In this document: positions 7,337-7,678 of the stretch, in pieces
Layout of the letters: each line of letters begins with the position of its first letter
Position numbering within the stretch: position 1 is the stretch's first letter
Assembly (NCBI GenBank): GCA_902771745.1
Contig: CACXYG010000063.1
Location: forward strand, 1-7,678
DNA: 7,678 bases
DNA from: an uncultured Erysipelotrichaceae bacterium
GTDB taxonomy: Bacteria; Bacillota_I; Bacilli_A; RFN20; CAG-288
Reading direction: 5' to 3'
Program-made: the position numbers and the translations under genes
The notes under the pieces: generated by a model
Database searches by the model: none
Told to the model about the DNA's origin: nothing
The model's input: the letters and a program-made list of their open reading frames with translations, nothing else

Positions 7337-7343
7337 CTCCTTT
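7337..7343 (-). promoter_or_regulatory. GH3 ribosome binding site overlapping the esterase stop codon
   Basis: Read on the minus strand, AAAGGAG lies 6 nt before the GH3 ATG (7330). It shares two bases with the esterase stop codon TAA (7344-7342). This arrangement points to one transcript with possible translational coupling. No promoter or terminator fits between the two genes. Confidence 0.8.
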
Positions 7344-7678
7344 AGAATTCATGTTCTTTTAAGAAGGCAGTCGCCTTACTCGGCCAGGTCTTTGCCTCTT
7401 CGTAGTCAGCGGCAATACCCAAACCATGAGCGGTATTATGATTGTCATCGTAGACTTCCCAGACACAATCGACATTGTTGTCTTCCAATGCTTTCGCCAT
7501 TAGATAGGTGTTCTGGGATGAAACGGTAGCATCATATTCATGGCACCAGAGAAACATCGGACAAGTATCTTTACTGACATGTTTATAAGGCGAGAATGTC
7601 TCATAAAGGCTCGTCTCAGCATTTAGGAAGTTACTTCTTGTCTTGTTATGGGTATATGCATCTTCCATTGACGTGACG
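7342..7678 (-). CDS. Alpha/beta-hydrolase, acetyl esterase/lipase type (C-terminal part)
   Basis: The last 111 codons of a gene whose 5' end lies beyond the right edge. The reading frame stays open through the edge (VTSMEDAY...), so the Met at 7668 is internal. PMFLWCHEYDATVS fits the strand-loop carrying the catalytic Asp (codon 7531-7533). AHGLGIA holds the catalytic His (codon 7426-7428), in the HGLG setting typical of the Aes/acetyl-esterase branch (COG0657-like) and of small carbohydrate esterases. The tail (AKTWPSKATAFLKEHEF) is the usual last helix. The nucleophile Ser (GxSxG) and the oxyanion-hole motif would lie outside the window. With the GH3 gene 11 nt downstream, a role in removing acetyl groups from a glycan or oligosaccharide before glycosidase attack is reasonable but inferred. 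A peptidase S9-like hydrolase or general lipase is the alternative. No signal peptide can be judged. Confidence 0.82.
   Translation of the reverse strand, partial: VTSMEDAYTHNKTRSNFLNAETSLYETFSPYKHVSKDTCPMFLWCHEYDATVSSQNTYLMAKALEDNNVDCVWEVYDDNHNTAHGLGIAADYEEAKTWPSKATAFLKEHEF

Noticed and set aside
7179..7529. Plus-strand frame of 116 codons across the esterase-GH3 junction
   Set aside because: It is antisense to two well-supported genes, has low-complexity Arg/Pro/His composition and no domain.

Overview
The window is an AT-rich, gene-dense stretch with strong AGGAG-type ribosome binding sites and short hairpin-plus-T terminators. Together with the protein types, this suggests a low-GC Gram-positive (Firmicutes) gut-type anaerobe. 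An Erysipelotrichia-like or Clostridia-like host is my guess, from the style of the secreted proteins; no taxonomic marker gene is present.

Layout. Positions 1-56 hold the tail of an upstream unit, ending in a perfect 28-bp palindrome. Next, on the plus strand, is a complete M13-family metallopeptidase (PepO-like, 185-2092) with its own terminator (2101-2139). A second plus-strand unit follows, starting at a promoter-like site near 2151. It carries a 39-codon acidic peptide (2184-2303) and, 15 nt later, a secreted endonuclease I-family nuclease with extra C-terminal domains (2319-4331). A long two-part hairpin (4335-4378) separates this unit from a convergent minus-strand operon. That operon encodes the C-terminal part of an alpha/beta-hydrolase esterase (7678-7342, 5' end outside the window). 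Eleven nt downstream of it is a 973-residue family 3 glycoside hydrolase (7330-4409), with its domains in reversed order and a hydrophobic segment at each end.

How the genes may work together. The common theme is nutrient acquisition: oligopeptide cleavage in the cytoplasm (PepO), extracellular DNA degradation (nuclease), and removal of acyl groups and sugars from glycans (esterase plus GH3). The esterase-GH3 pairing is the best supported functional link. The peptide-nuclease pairing is the least explained part of the window and the best candidate for something undescribed. I see no CRISPR array, insertion sequence, tRNA, rRNA, or clear defence or toxin system.
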